This document shows, piece after piece, positions 23,279 to 36,439 of a stretch of DNA of 64,000 nucleotides (position 1 is the first letter of the stretch; the number at the start of each line of letters is the position of its first letter). The position numbers and the translations under genes were made by a program. The notes beneath the pieces were generated by a model. The model had not been told where the DNA came from. It did not search any database and saw only the letters and a list, made by a program, of their open reading frames with translations. The DNA comes from Apteryx mantelli (lineage: Eukaryota > Chordata > Aves > Apterygiformes > Apterygidae): NCBI RefSeq assembly GCF_036417845.1, contig NC_089990.1:3980001-4044000 (forward strand). The letters are read 5' to 3'.

Positions 23279-26200
23279 TTAACTTGGTACCCAGGTATGG
23301 TTGGAGGCCTGTGAGGTGCTGGGATAGCTGGGAGTAGAGAGAATGGGTTCAAAATTAAAGTCCAGTCCTTCTCCATCCATGAGGTCACTGTTGATTATGT
23401 AATCCATATCACATTCAAGGTTCTCCATGTACATGTCAATGTCCAGGTCAGTGGGCAGCCTGTCCTGGTTCAATCCCAAGGGAGCAGGGCTAGCAGAAGA
23501 AAGAAGTGGTGGAGTGCCCAGCTGGACTGACTGGGCAGTTGTTGCTGAAACCGAAGCCTTCAAACTGGCCATGCTGGCAGTGTTTTGAGGAGATGCTACT
23601 ATGGGAAGTGTTGATGGCAAAACATTGGCACCGACTGGCTCTGCCTGCTGCTCCGTAGGCTTTCCTCGTGGATTACCTGGGCTCATCTTACTCTGGGCAG
23701 CTTGCCCGCCTAGAAGCAGAAGAGTTCGGCTGCTCATCCTGCTACCAGTCTGCGGGAGAACTGGGTCCACCTGAGTCATCATAACATCCCTTGGAGGCGG
23801 AGAGCTGGGTGTCAGAAGAGCTTCCAAGGTTTGAGGGCCAGAGAAATGGCTGACAGAACTCTGCAGCGAGATATCAACAGGGTTAAACAGGGAATTGCCA
23901 AAAGTAGTGGTCTGACCAGCTGCGTTTGGGCTCCGCAAGGAAAAGCTGGAATCTCTCTGGATTGGACCACTCGAGGCAGATTGCTGGGTGGATAGCACAG
24001 ATGAGCTGGGAGACATCAGATTTAACCCATCAATGAGCTCAAGCTCCTCAGTCACAGTTGGTGGAACATTGCTGGATGCACTGGAGTACACTAGAGAAGG
24101 GAGCAGCTCTTCATCATGGAGGTCATCCTGCTCAGTCAGGATAGGAGAAAGCCTGGCACTAATGGTGCTTGCATTGGAACTGGTTCGAGGCCGGAAAGTG
24201 TTCCACACATCAGAGTCCTCATTACTTCTTGAGGACGGGCTCCCAGGCCACTTAGGGAATTGTGAGCCAGGACTGTCAGCAGTGGCTTCTGAAGTGGACT
24301 GTAGAGAAGCCTTCTTTTTGGATGCTTTACCTCTGACTTTTGCAAGTTTGCTGCTGTTGTCCATGGAGGCAGCTCTTCTTCTTGGTGCTTTTCCACTTTT
24401 ACCACCTTCAGGATTGAGCATCCACCAAGAACTCTTTCCTGTGGCCTCATTATGAACTTTAATGAACTTGCTGTGCAGGGACAAGTTATGTCTAATAGAG
24501 TTCTGAAAAGAAAAATACAAAATACAAAATATGAGGACCTGACAGTTGACACACTTCCCACCTAGGTATAAATGTATTAAGACAGTACCCAGAGAAGAAA
24601 ACTATAACAAAGACCTACCCATACAAAACCTGCTAGTTCTGCTTGGACATGCTTGACAGCACCAGCAAGGAGTGCAATGTCTTACTGCAATACCAAGGAT
24701 GAAACTATCAATACAACTAGCAGCTTCCCATTACCAGGACACTGACACTAAAGAACTTTCCAAAACTATGTTCTACTGCTATGAAATTTGTAACAACTAA
24801 ACATATCAAAGAGAGAGTAGGCAAATTCTCAAATATGGCTTGCAAACTCACCATGAGCCTAAACCAATGTGAGTCAATGTTGCTGCGAGAAAGGGGCACC
24901 CTCGTCTTTCCTCCTGGTCCTACCCTTCTGCTCACTCCAGTAGCCGTATGGGATAAATCTGGCTAAAATTCTGAATTTCTGTACAGCTCAGAGGATCACT
25001 GACTTTGCACAGCTTTCAGCAGGATCAGACTATTAGGCATAGCAGTGAACCAAATAAACAGACTAGGTGAAGAGAAATGTCAAAAGACTTCAAATTCAAT
25101 ATTTCCATTACCATCTTTACTCCCCAAACAGATAAAGAGTGAAACTTTGTCGAGCAGGAGTCATGGTAAGCCTGGAGGCTGCCGGCCTCACTCTGCAAGG
25201 AGGCAACATGTTTTCCTCCGTGTGCGTTCCTAGTGGGGTAAGATGTTCAAGCAGATACTGCACTCCCACACTGTACATACCACTCTTAGCTTCTCCCATC
25301 TCTCCATTTGGCAAGGTGCACACTCCTGGCCTCTCTCCCTCCCCCTCCCCTTTTTTTTGTTTAGCTTTGCTACAAACTGCAAGTTAACATATCTGTATAC
25401 CATTATCAAACCGAATTTTTGTCCTGCAACTTTGCTGGTAAAACCCCCAGTATTTTAGAATCAGCAAGCAATAGTCTCATTGTTGGAGCAGATCCCCCAT
25501 AAACTTAAGCTCCCCTTGAGATCTATATGGTGCCTTTCTTAATGCTTGCATCCGATTTGCCCAGATGGTCAAACTGCACATAGTTAAAGGTGCTGCGCTG
25601 GTAGCACAGCGATCCAACGGTACCTCTTATTCATATAAGCTAAACAGCCTACAGCAGCCTTCAGCTTTCGTGCATACCATCTTAATTTGGAACAAAGTAA
25701 ACTGTGCTTTTATCATCCTTTTCCACCACCTCTCAACAGAGTTCTTTCCTGCCTAGTGCTTTCCTTCTCCCCACCCTTTTCCTCTTTGACAAGTCCTTAC
25801 TAGGCTAATTTGGTCCACCTCACCTAAAGTACTGTCCTAAAACGAAGCAGACGTAGATAAACAGAGAGAAAGTGGAAAGCAGAGAGCTGTCATGGAAAAG
25901 GAAGGACATGTAAGAGTGGTTCTGCGTTAGCTCTCTTTTTAATCTTTGGCTGCCAAGAGCTTGGAGGAGAGCATTTGGCTGCTTGTGATCAGTAGCAAAG
26001 GATAATACGCTTACTCAGAGAGCCCCCCAAGGCTTATGTGGAGCTCAGACCTGCCGGAACATGTGTCAGTGTCCTTATGCAGCTACATGACTTGAGTTTT
26101 TCATAGCAATAACTGTACAACATGCCTGTCTGGCCTTTTTTTTTTAAATAAAGATTTCTTTTCCTTCAAATTTCAAGAAAGATCATTCAGACTGGTACCT

Positions 26201-29200
26201 TGTCTCCTGAAAAGGCTGCTGCTTTGATTTCCAAAGAATTATCCCTCCCCCAGGTGAATGTTCCTGATGCCAAATACATACTGTTGCAGCAGTAAAAAAC
26301 CCACTAGGTTGTCACATATTCTTCATTTATTCTTCTGAAAGGAATCTGAACTTTTGTCACCAAGTCTCAACAGGAATGACTCAGTAGCTTGCACACACAG
26401 TACATGTTTGGAGTTGTATAACCGCTGGGTTCTCAGCTCCATTTAATGAACCTGAACTTTAAACCAATAGGCTCAGGATTTCACAGATAACTATATTCCA
26501 TTTTCTGCTAGTTATCATTTACGGCCAAAGCCAGGTTTTAATACCCACGTCAACAAAAGCACACTGCAGAAGTGCAAGTCTTTCAGTAGCACCGAAACCT
26601 GAAGAAAAAGGACCATCACTTCTGGCACTGTAAATGGAAATTTTAGTATCTAGTTTTCTAGTCTTTTGGCTAAGAAGCAGCTTGAAATAAGACATCTTGA
26701 AATAAAGCTAGCATTCACATCAACACAGATATGGGAAGCCTGGAACCTTTTATGCCATGAAGAGAGTCTCAAAGTGCTTTTACATGTTTCTGTTAAATTG
26801 ACATAATGGCTAATAGCTGCAGAAACAGGTAATTGCTGTACCACTCCTTCCTTCCTCATCTCCTAATCCCCTGCCTCCCACTAACACAAGCATTTCTCTG
26901 ACTATAACCTGGTTCAGAGAGCTAACCCAACCCCAAAAGCAGCCCTATCCCCCCTTGAAAATTATTTTTCCTGCCCGTTTTGGCTCCTTGAACTTGCTCC
27001 CTGCGGGGTCAACCACCAACAGGGAAGGAAGAGAACAAGGCATGGTTGGAAGCAAGAGAAAGCAGCAGGATGCTTTTTATGATGGCTAACTGCTGTCAAA
27101 ACTGCAATTCCTAACTCAGATGTGTTCACACCGCTCATACAAGCTTTGCGAGGCAGCTCGCCCTACAGCTACAGCACCCGTACTCGCAAGGCACCTGCAC
27201 GCCTGAGCCCTGCTGCGTACTAGAAGTACTAAAAGACTCAAGTCCACATATTCCCAGACAAGAGGAACTGCTCCATCTCAGGCGGGCGCTAATCTCTATG
27301 GCGGGTAGCAGGAGGACGACTCCTTCACTCTCAGCTTTCTCACGCCAGTGCGCTGTACGGTCTCCAGCGTAAGAGTGCATCTACTGGAGTGATCTAACGT
27401 GCCCAACACACAGAGGGCACTCTCAAGTCTCACTGAGTAAATGAAAAATTAATTATGCTAAAATAATGGTCGAACTCCAAGTCAAACCTGACGGGAGAGG
27501 AAGTGACAGAGTTCGGTCGCCCAGGCAACCCTGACGTATTTCCTGTTCCAACGTTAGGCAACTCGAGCCGAAAATATAGGTGAAGTGAGCTTTTCAGACG
27601 TCCAGCTTCGCACCAGCTGGGATTTTCCTGCTCTGCTGAGCACCTGCAGTCCACCAGCTTTTAGCTGGGCAACATCTGTGACCATAAGGAAGTGCGATCT
27701 GAAGGAACGAACACAGTCAGAAAACCTCCGTTCCAGCTCCTCAGGAACCCCTCCAACAAGCGGTGGTAGGGGACAGGACTACTAACTCTTCAAACATCTT
27801 CCAGAGGTTCTGGAGGATAAATCATTTTTCTGAGCTTACGACAGGCTAAGTTGCATGCTAAGTACTGTGGTGAAAAAATGCCAGTCTGGGTCTCTAATCT
27901 GCCACAGATCAAAGATGATTCCTGTAAGCCACATTCAGACAAAGCCATTATGAAATTCATGACAGATATTATGCAAAATTAAAGTCTGGCTAGAAACATT
28001 CACTGTTCGCTTGAACAATCAGCCGTTCACGCGACCCCAACCTCCCCGTGCACAAGACAGGATACATGGAGCAGCCAGAGCAGCGTGACTAACAGCATAC
28101 GCAAACGATTTCCTAATTCCCAAGCAGTTACCACAGCTTTAAAACTTCTTCTTTGATAAAATCTCCCAGCCCTGTTTACCGAAAAGGAACGCCCCTTCCC
28201 ATTGCAATAGGCCTGTCCCCCACGCCGGTGTCAGCGAGCAGGTGCCGGATCCTGTGCAACACAACAGCGAGTAGGTCCGAGGACGAGGAATCGGTTGCAG
28301 GAGCTGGCAGCACAGCTAAGCAATTAGCTCCCCGGTCAGTCCTCCCAGGCGATCACCGCAGATACCGAAATACCACGCAGCAAGCCCAAGCGCTTCATAT
28401 ACAGGACAGCAGACCAGTGACAGCCTTTCCAAGCCAATACGCAGCTATGTAGGTAAGCCTCAGGTCATCGACCGTAAAATTGATGTTTTTCTCTCAGCAG
28501 ATCAGAGTGTTTGAGCCAAGTACTTTGTTCAGATATAAAGATCTCTCACACAAGTCAAGAGAAACAAGCTTAACCTCACTCTCCTGCGACACACCTTTCT
28601 CGAAGCACTGATCTGATCAGAGCAAGAGAGGAGAAGGCTCTTCTGTGCCTTGCCCGGAGCAGCACGCACACACAGCGATGGTGCGTGAACCATGCTAGCA
28701 GAGTGCTCCGGGCCAAGCCAAGCACAAGCTGTACCGAGAGACTCAAAAAAACAGCTATCCCCAAAAACTGCGTGCTTGCCCGTGTCCGCCTGGATTTTCA
28801 CAAACAGACAGTCACCGCTCCCCAGCACCAGGACTATCCTTCCTGGAAAACTTCAAGCTCCTACTACGAACGATGCAAGCACCAGAATTCTTGGCAAAAT
28901 ACCTCTCAAGAATTAATGACAGAAAACACTAGAAAATTTCGATGTACAATTACTGCTGCTCCCTCTAATACATTCTCACTGCCTTGGAGGCATACAAAGA
29001 ACATGGTTACATCCCGGCGTAGGGCCACGTTCCAACGCTAGGCCTGTAATTGTGCTAAATTATAATTTGCCATGGCATTCTTCGGAGGCTGCGAGGGGAG
29101 GATGCCCCGCCTTGCACATTTGTCAGTGCCTGTCTCAGCATTCACCCCGGCGCTTGGCTCCAAAGGCTTTAGGAAAAAAGTCTTCGTTGCAGAGATTTTG

Positions 29201-32200
29201 CAAAGTTGCACTCCGCTGAGTAAACAACTGCTCCAGAGCCAGAGAACCGAAACACTTCTCTCCTTCCAGAAGGCGCATGCGAGCGGGCGCCAAGCTCAGG
29301 AGACAGAAAGCTGTACCTTATCAAGAAGGTTTTCCTTTCTGTAATCTCTAAATCCAAGGAGAGTTCAGAGGAAAAGAAAAATCCTAGTTCTCTAAACAGA
29401 AAGACTGTGGCAATTTACCAGTTTACTAAAACATGCGAGCATACACAACAAAAGCTACTCTGGATTAGGCAGAGCAGAAAAAACCTGCTGGAACAAGTAA
29501 TACCAGCATCCCAGAATAGCCTTCGCTGAGAACTGCCTGAAAAATTAAGCTGTTCAGCAAAGCACCTTCTCAAAACAAACTGCCAGGGTACAGGAAAGAG
29601 CAGCAGCAAAATCTTCAGGCAATTTGTCTTGCATCGCACAGGGCAGGCAGGCTTTCGCCAAAAGGGAGAGCCCTCTCCCCCTTTTGAGGGGAACACCTAC
29701 ACTCAATGTGTCTTCAAAAAAAAAAAAACAACCTCGCTTTCTCCTATGCTTATTTGGTGCAATATACCTGGGTGGGGTAGAGGGGTTAATGTCACTTTAA
29801 ACCAAGAGGGTTAAGAACATGTTATGGTTGAGACATTGCAATTCTACATTTTTAGTGTAAGGAAGTTCAATGTAGAATAGTATCACTTTAGGCAGATGAA
29901 CTTCTTGGTAAACACCATGGTCTTTCTGAGCACACCCCACAGAAAGCAGCCTTCTCCTTCGCTAAGCAGTGCGGTCCACGACCCCTCGTACAGCAGGAAG
30001 GGAATCAGACCCTGAACGAAGCCTCCCCTACACACAAATGTGCATTAGACTGAAGGTCGGGCAGAATCAAACTTTGCTCAGTGCTAAGATGCTGAGTTTA
30101 AGTTTTACATTTCCTTTTGCTTTATGGCTTTTTGGCCTAAAGTTGGCTACATTTCAGGGAGTGAGGAGAGGAGAAAAGCATTTTGAGTATCTTCTCAAAC
30201 CAGCATCTTGAAATTATGAATACCAAAAGTCAAAAGGAAATCTGCGTAAAGCCTTCCCCGACAAAACATTCCTTTCCACAGAGAGGGTTTCTTTATGAAA
30301 TACAAGAAGGAGCTGCTACTGGTTTGGGCCTTCAGCTGCCCATGCTAAGCAGCTACAATTCCGGCAAGTCTGAGCCAAAGATCTTCAGAGATCCTGCAGA
30401 GTCCAGATGGAGATGAGCAAACAGCTAACGTGACTATTCTAGGAACTGACCATTGCTTTTTGCAGATCTGCCTACAAAACAAGCGGAAGCTGACTTGACA
30501 GCAGTCAACAAGCAGATGAACGATAAACTTTTCATCTTTATTAAAGCAAGTCTCCACTTAATTTTAGATCCACTGAACTGGAACTCATTTGCAAGGCATA
30601 AGGATAACCTGGCTGATACTACCAGCCCCAGCACAGTAAGAACGGTCCAGAACATGGATCAGGCTTGCTTTTGTCTTCTGGTTTAGTACTCTTCCTTGGA
30701 GGAACATCAGATGGCCATAGGGGGAGCAGCCAGCCCAACGTGATGAAGCTTTCTGTATGCTCTGCCAGAAGGTCCAACATCCTCAATTCTAGCAGGTGCC
30801 CAGGGACCTTCAGAGCCAGCACGATGGCTATGGAAGCCAGGGAAGTCACTCTGTCATCTTAAACAGAATTGCAGGCTACGTGCGAGGAATCACCACAGAG
30901 CCCTCACTCGGGTCTCCTGATCTACCTGGTGAACAGCTAACATCAGCTATGGGCAACGTGCATTTAACTCAAGAGCGAGAAGAGGGCTGAACAGATCATT
31001 TGTAGGCAAAATGCTGCCCCGTATAATAAGGAGTAAGAGCTAGCTGATAGGTGACAGCTTCTGTTTCAGACAAGTAGAGCACCTAGTGATTCCTAATTAG
31101 CAACACACATACGTTTGAGTCAAAGCGAATGCAAAGTATCAGAACGTGGAGATGCCAGCTAAACCTCCTGTATTCTGTATTCTGATGCTGTATTCTAGAA
31201 TCAGTTGCTTTCCCTACACGTCCAACATAAAGGAAAAGGTGTGATTTTTGCTAAGGTGAAACATCTCTGGTAGGTAAATGGATGTAGGATGTTTTTAAAG
31301 ATCATTATATTCCTATAAAGACAAATAAAACAGTTTTGGGAGAATACATGGAATGTTCCACGGAGAAAGACTAGTCCTGAACACTGCTCATGACTGTATT
31401 GAGCTTGCTCATACTCTTGGAAGCAAGGCATTTGGCAACCAGGGCACACAAACTGCTTCAGAAGGGTTTATGCACTTCTACTGAATAGAGCATAGCTTTA
31501 TTCCAAAACCTTAACGCCTTCCTCCCAAAAACAACCTAAAAGCCAAGAAGAATTATCCTCTTATCCAGAGAGCAGCTTGCAGAGTACTGAGGAGAGGATT
31601 ACAAAGAAGTCCAGGGACAAACCCCTGCTGGGACACTTCTGCTTTTCCGCCCAGGTAATTCTTAACTTCAGTTGAAATACAGTAGAGAAAAGGCAGACTG
31701 CACATCCAGCAAAACTGTCACCTTACAAAGCATTTAAAACAGTTCAAGAACAGCAAACACCACCTTCCTCAAAAACACAGATTTTCCGGAATTCACACAG
31801 GTTACACCCTCGTAGTCTGTAGCAGTTGTATTTCCCTCAATTGTATATTGGAGTGAAGCAGCTGTAAAGTAATTCTGAAGTAACAATGAGTTTATGGATT
31901 TTATATTAACTAGAGTGGATAAAAAGAAGTGTTTCAAAGATGCGCTTCTTTTAGTTTCTGATTTAAAATTCTCTGATAGAACTACACTACACACAAACAG
32001 AGCATACTACCAGCATGGTTCTGCCAAAGCAATACAGAAATACCAGAACTGCAAGAGCTGTAGTATCATCTTAACTGGCACCAAAAAGCTACATCAGCAT
32101 TTAGCAACAGCTCCATATTAGTTTCCTTTGTCCAACCCATTCACTTCAAATTTGAGATATCAATAAAGCTAAGATAACCCGAGAAGTTCTTCTTTTTGTC

Positions 32201-35200
32201 TACAAATTAAAAAGGTGCAAGCAGAGCGTCACAGTTTAAAATACAGAGAACAGCAACAAAAAAGCAGCTCCATTTCTCAACTGAAAATACATATTTCATT
32301 TGTTCGATTTGTCTTAAAAAATGTGCACCTATTAAGTTTACTTAGTCCACAAAATGAACCAATTTGACTTACTTGACATCTTTTAAACTGTAAATTTCTA
32401 ACCTATCTTAATCTAATGCACCTTAATACAAATAGATTAGAAATTCTTCATCACAAAAATAATTCTTACTGCAAGCAAAAAAAGAAAAAAACACACAAAT
32501 CTAAATAACCATATGTTAACATAAAGCAGGGCTAGAAATCAGAGCTGTGCAGTCACCCGCTGCCCCAGCCTCACATGCTCCATCACGCAAGCCAGGGCAT
32601 GCATCCTGCCAAGCTATGCCAACAGGATTTGAGAGGGAGAGTAAGGAAGAAAATGGAGCAGAGGGAGTACCCGCAGTTCCTTTTGCTTTTCCTGGCTACA
32701 TAATTGCTTAATTAGCAGTATACCATCTATATACAAAACCAGACTTGGACAATATTTGCTAAAAATTAGAACGAGTTTTTAGGGGAATTTCCCCCAGCAC
32801 TTAAACAGCTTCAGTTGTACTTCCACCATAGTTTTCTGCTTGCTGGTTAAAGTCAACAGTTTTAAGCAGCTCTAGCCATAAGGTGGGCCGAGTCCAAGCA
32901 CAGCTGCTGTCATTCTGCCTTCTCTCATCTTCCCTCACAAGAAGTTTCTGTTCTCCTCCCCTGCTAAAGCTAGCCTGAGTTATCCCATTTACAGGCTGCA
33001 AGACTACAAAAGCGAACTTCATCACCAAAAAGTCAAACTACATCAAACTCCAGCAACGGTGCCAGCGCAGGGCCCTCAACTCTCGCACGCTTACGCACAG
33101 AGAATTCTTATCTCTGCTTCTCCACAAGTTAAATCCAACCACGCTTTTCCCAAAATTGATACATGATGAAATCTTAGAGCAAAACCAAAGGCCCTGTTTC
33201 ACATTAAGGACTATAACAAAAGAACTGTCATGCTGAATCAAGCCAAAAGTCCGTCTATTTCAGCCTCTAGTCTGATAGGATATTTCACTCTACTTCTTCA
33301 ACTTCCCAAAAGGTATCTTGGGACATATTTAAGATGCCACACTGAACTTTGGTCTGTTATCTATCCCCAGACCTAGGTCTTGAAACATGTCTCATAATAA
33401 AGTGTCTCAGTCCCTGTTTAACTCCATGTGCCAGCTTCATCAGTTGGAAGGACTGAGAAGCAGTAGGCTTCATTTACAATGCAATCACTTCACGTTCGCA
33501 ATTACTAAAAGGTCAGGAAAAGAGTCCGTACTGCAGAGAATACAAAGGGAACGTTCCAGCTGCAAACTCACTCCTGCCAAACAGATAGAGACATTCCCAA
33601 AGAGAAAATGCACCAATGCGATGACCTGTTTGACAAAATAATACGATTCCACACAGCAGCAGCGGGGCCAGCACAGCTTGCCTTAGCCTAAAGAAGCAAA
33701 AACTGTCTGTCTGTGAGACCACCAATTCTACTGAAGAGAAAGCAAATGGATCCAAGCACACTGTCTCCATACTTGTTAATAGGGATTCAATCTGCATAAA
33801 GAAGGAAAAAAATGAATAGTCAATTTTAGTCAAACTACCTGTGCTCTCTAGGAACCTGCAGTGAGCTGGACAAACGGAAAAGGTGAAGCGTTTTGCATTA
33901 ACCTACGCCAGCCTAAGCTGGGACAGCTGTGCCCCCCTCACCACGTTCCTACCCTCTCTTGAGCAAACACCAGCATTCACGCAACCGCGTGGCATGCCAC
34001 TTCAGAGAGCTGAGCCAACTGAAAGCTAATCTACCAGAAAAAGCTATCAATTTGTCTGCAAATCCAGCTCCCCGAGCTGACTTGCTGCTTGGTCGCACAG
34101 GCATCAGCTCGCAGGCAGAGGAATGCCCAGCTGGAGTCACGGAAGCCCCAAATCACCTGGGCTCAAGCTGCCCCAGTGCCGCACCACAGGCAGGACGGCT
34201 AACCACAAACAGAGAGACACTCTGCAAACAAGGGGAGCACAGCGTAATTTCAGTCTGCAGCAACAGATCGCACGCTTTAGATTCCAGTCACTCTGGCATC
34301 CACTATGATATATTAGGACAGCACAAGGGACTATTTCACAAGCCAGTTCTCAAATCTCCCTTTCTCTTTGCTCGAGTTCGTTTGACTAAACAGAACGGGA
34401 ACACCAGGCTGCCACCTGCAGAGGACGGAAATGGAAGTTAGCCCTTAGAATAGAGCTTAGCACGTGCCTATTGCTAGAGCAACAGAAGAAGATAACGTTG
34501 AGATTTCTGAATGGTATATTCCTAGGTCTACTTTCCCTTTTCCCAACTCCAGCAGAGGTCCTCAGTCACTGCGCAGCAGAATCGGCACAGCTCTGGGACA
34601 CAGCACCCTTTCTGAAGGGAGGTTCTTGAAAGCCAAGAATGTCTGTTATGAAACAGTTATTTATACTGAGCTTTAGCACAGTTGCTAAAGAACTGCGGCC
34701 TTGTATTTAAAAGCCCTTTTCAATCGAGGCTTCATCTCACGCAGCCGCTTAGCTAGAGTCTCCTCGCTGTGACCCCCCAACTCCTTTCCTGGAAAGCTTT
34801 CAGGACACAAAGCGAACAAGGAGCAGCCTTTCATGGAAAGGCAGAGCCGGAGCAAAGCCCGCGCCTCCGCAGAGCCGGAGGCCGGGCCCAGGGGACCGGC
34901 CAGCAGCTGTCAGCGGATCCGGGCCGGCTCGGGGCACTAGCACAGCACGCTCGAGGCCTGCAGCGGGGCACGGAGCAACAGGTGAGCAGCGGGCTGCGCG
35001 CAGAGGCCTGCCGGGCCCTGCCTCGCCGCCGGGCCGGCCCTGCCCGGTGCAGCCCCCTCTGCCCCGGCCCTCGCACCCCGGGGCGGCCCGGGCACCCCCC
35101 CCCCCCGGGGCCCCCGGCGCGGCGCGCACCTTCCAGCCGGCGGAGCTGTTGCTGTCGCCCTTGTCCTTGAAGTAGGGCACGGAGCGGACCATCCACTCGT

Positions 35201-35531
35201 AGATCTGCGCCAGCGTGAGCCGCTTCTCGGGGGCGCTCTCGATGGCCTGGCTGATGAGCTCGGCGTAGGACTGGTTGCCCCAGGCGTTGCGCCGGGAGCC
35301 GCCCTTCCGCGCCGCCGCGCCGCCCGCCCGCGCCCCCTCGGCCCGCCCGGGCCCCGCCGCCGCGCCGCCCGCGCCCTCCTCCGCGCCGCCCGCCGCGCCG
35401 CCCGCCTCCGCCGGCGCCGCCGGCAGCTCGGGCCGCGGCAGCGGCCAGGTGCAGGAGCGCGGCCGGCTCTGCGGCTCGAAGTCGGGGTCGATGTCCAGCC
35501 CCGCGGCGGCAGCGCCGCCCGCCTCCGCCAT
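23279..35531 (-). CDS. FOXO4: FOXO4, forkhead transcription factor, two coding exons, 541 residues
   Basis: Exon 1 is 35130-35531 (ATG at 35531) and exon 2 is 23279-24502 (stop TAA 23279-23281). The phase-0 intron falls inside the forkhead domain, after DSNSSAGWK. The forkhead spans about residues 88-180, from RRNAWGNQSYAELISQAIES to GKSSWWMLNPEGGKSGKAPR. Three AKT/14-3-3 sites are visible: Thr28 in RPRSCTWPLP, Ser180 in RRRAASMD and Ser243 in RPRTSSNAS. The C-terminal transactivation motif has DMYMENLECDMDYI and DLMDGEGLDFNFEP. These motifs, and AELISQAIESAPEKRLTLAQ in the forkhead, identify FOXO4 rather than FOXO1, 3 or 6. FOXO factors act in the nucleus on stress, metabolism and cell-cycle genes, sestrins among them. 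The tail extends past FNFEP to NHTWVPS, unlike human FOXO4 (505 residues). Confidence 0.95.
29841..29878. repeat. Small inverted repeat (10-bp perfect stem)
   Basis: ATTCTACATT and its exact reverse complement AATGTAGAAT are separated by about 18 bases. Pairing beyond the 10-bp core is weak. No known small RNA is recognised. Confidence 0.5.
33210..33370 (-). mobile_element. Old, diverged CR1-type LINE fragment inside the FOXO4 intron
   Basis: The plus strand reads AACTGTCATGCTGAATCAAG followed by CCAAAAGTCCGTCTATTTCA. This matches the CR1/L3-like 3' end of the pattern ATGCTGGATCAGACCAAAGG then TCCATCTAG, in reverse orientation. It is the same family as the relic near 14310. The right boundary is a guess. 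Confidence 0.5.
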
Positions 35532-35696
35532 GGGCGCCCGCCTCAGCGCCGCCGCCGGGCCTGGGCCGCGCCGCCGCCGCGCATGGGCCCAGTCCGCTGC
35601 CCCTTTGTGAGACCCGGGCCCCGCCGCCGCCGCCGCGCCGCTCTGTTTACCAGGGAGCAGCGCCGCGCTCTGCGCCTGCGCGCGCGGGGCGCCCCG

Positions 35697-35852
35697 GGAG
35701 CCGTAGTCCCGGCGCGGCGGCGGCGGGCGCCCCGGCCCGGCCTCCGGACTACAACTCCCGGCGCCTCCCGCGCCCGAGGGGGCGGAGGGGGCGGGGCGCC
35801 GCCCCGAAAGGCGAGCGTGGCAGGCAGCGCGCCAAGAGGACTACACCTCCCA
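35697..35852. promoter_or_regulatory. Cluster of three ACTACA-N-TCCC (ZNF143/SBS-type) promoter motifs
   Basis: The copies are ACTACGGCTCCC on the minus strand (35697-35708), ACTACAACTCCCGG on the plus strand (35745-35758) and ACTACACCTCCCA on the plus strand (35840-35852). The ACTACAANTCCCA family is a well-known conserved motif of CpG and divergent promoters that binds ZNF143. Function here is inferred from the motif match only. Confidence 0.55.
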
Positions 35853-35873
35853 GCGGGCCCCGCGCCGGCCGCG

Positions 35874-35881
35874 CTTACATA
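35874..35881 (+). promoter_or_regulatory. D-box-like element TTACATAA
   Basis: TTACATAA fits the PAR-bZIP/NFIL3 consensus TTAYRTAA and is an AT-rich island in otherwise GC-only promoter sequence. It is a single motif match, so binding is a guess. Confidence 0.3.
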
Positions 35882-36439
35882 ACGGTAGCCCCGCCCCTGC
35901 CGAGCCGCCTATCGCGCCCCCTCCCTCCGCGCTGTTCCGTGCACCGCCCCGGCGGCCAGCGCCCGGCCGAGGACTGACCCCGGGGCCGCCGCCCTGCGGC
36001 GGCCCAGCTCCGTTGCTACTGCAATGGCTGAGCTCTAGGCCCGTGGCTTCCTCAGCCCTGTTGCCCCCTCCGCCAGCCCTGCCGGGAGCCTGCCTGCTCC
36101 TTCGTCGCTTGCCTACAACGCAGCCACCCGCGCCCCCTCCCCCGGCCGGGCGGCGCACCCAGGTTCCGGGGCCGCGGCCTCGCCGCGCCACACAGCTTCC
36201 AGGGCTGGCCCAGCCCAGGACACTGCATAGCGGAGGCCTTGACGTTTCTCTAAGCCGCGCCCCGGCTCTGAGCCCCACTTCCAGCGCGGCTGGCTCGGCC
36301 TCGGGCTCTGCGCGGCCGTTCAGGTCGGGGTCCCGGCCGAGGCGGCGTAGGCGGCGCGGGGCCGCCCTGAGAGCGAACCCTCGGCTGCAGGTTCCGGGGC
36401 GGCGGCGCCGCTCGCCCCGCGCTCTGTATACACGCCACG

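Larger units (their letters stand above)
24503..35129 (-). other. FOXO4: FOXO4 intron 1 (10.6 kb), no exon recognised
   Basis: A long intron between the two forkhead exons is typical of FOXO genes. The sequence is AT-richer than the flanks. I see one old CR1-type relic (33210-33370), a perfect 10-bp hairpin near 29841-29878 and short homopolymer runs, but no exon-like conserved frame on either strand. Confidence 0.7.

Noticed and set aside
23988-24455. 155-residue plus-strand frame antisense to FOXO4
   Set aside because: Exactly antisense to the conserved FOXO4 exon 2. It is a shadow of its codon pattern.
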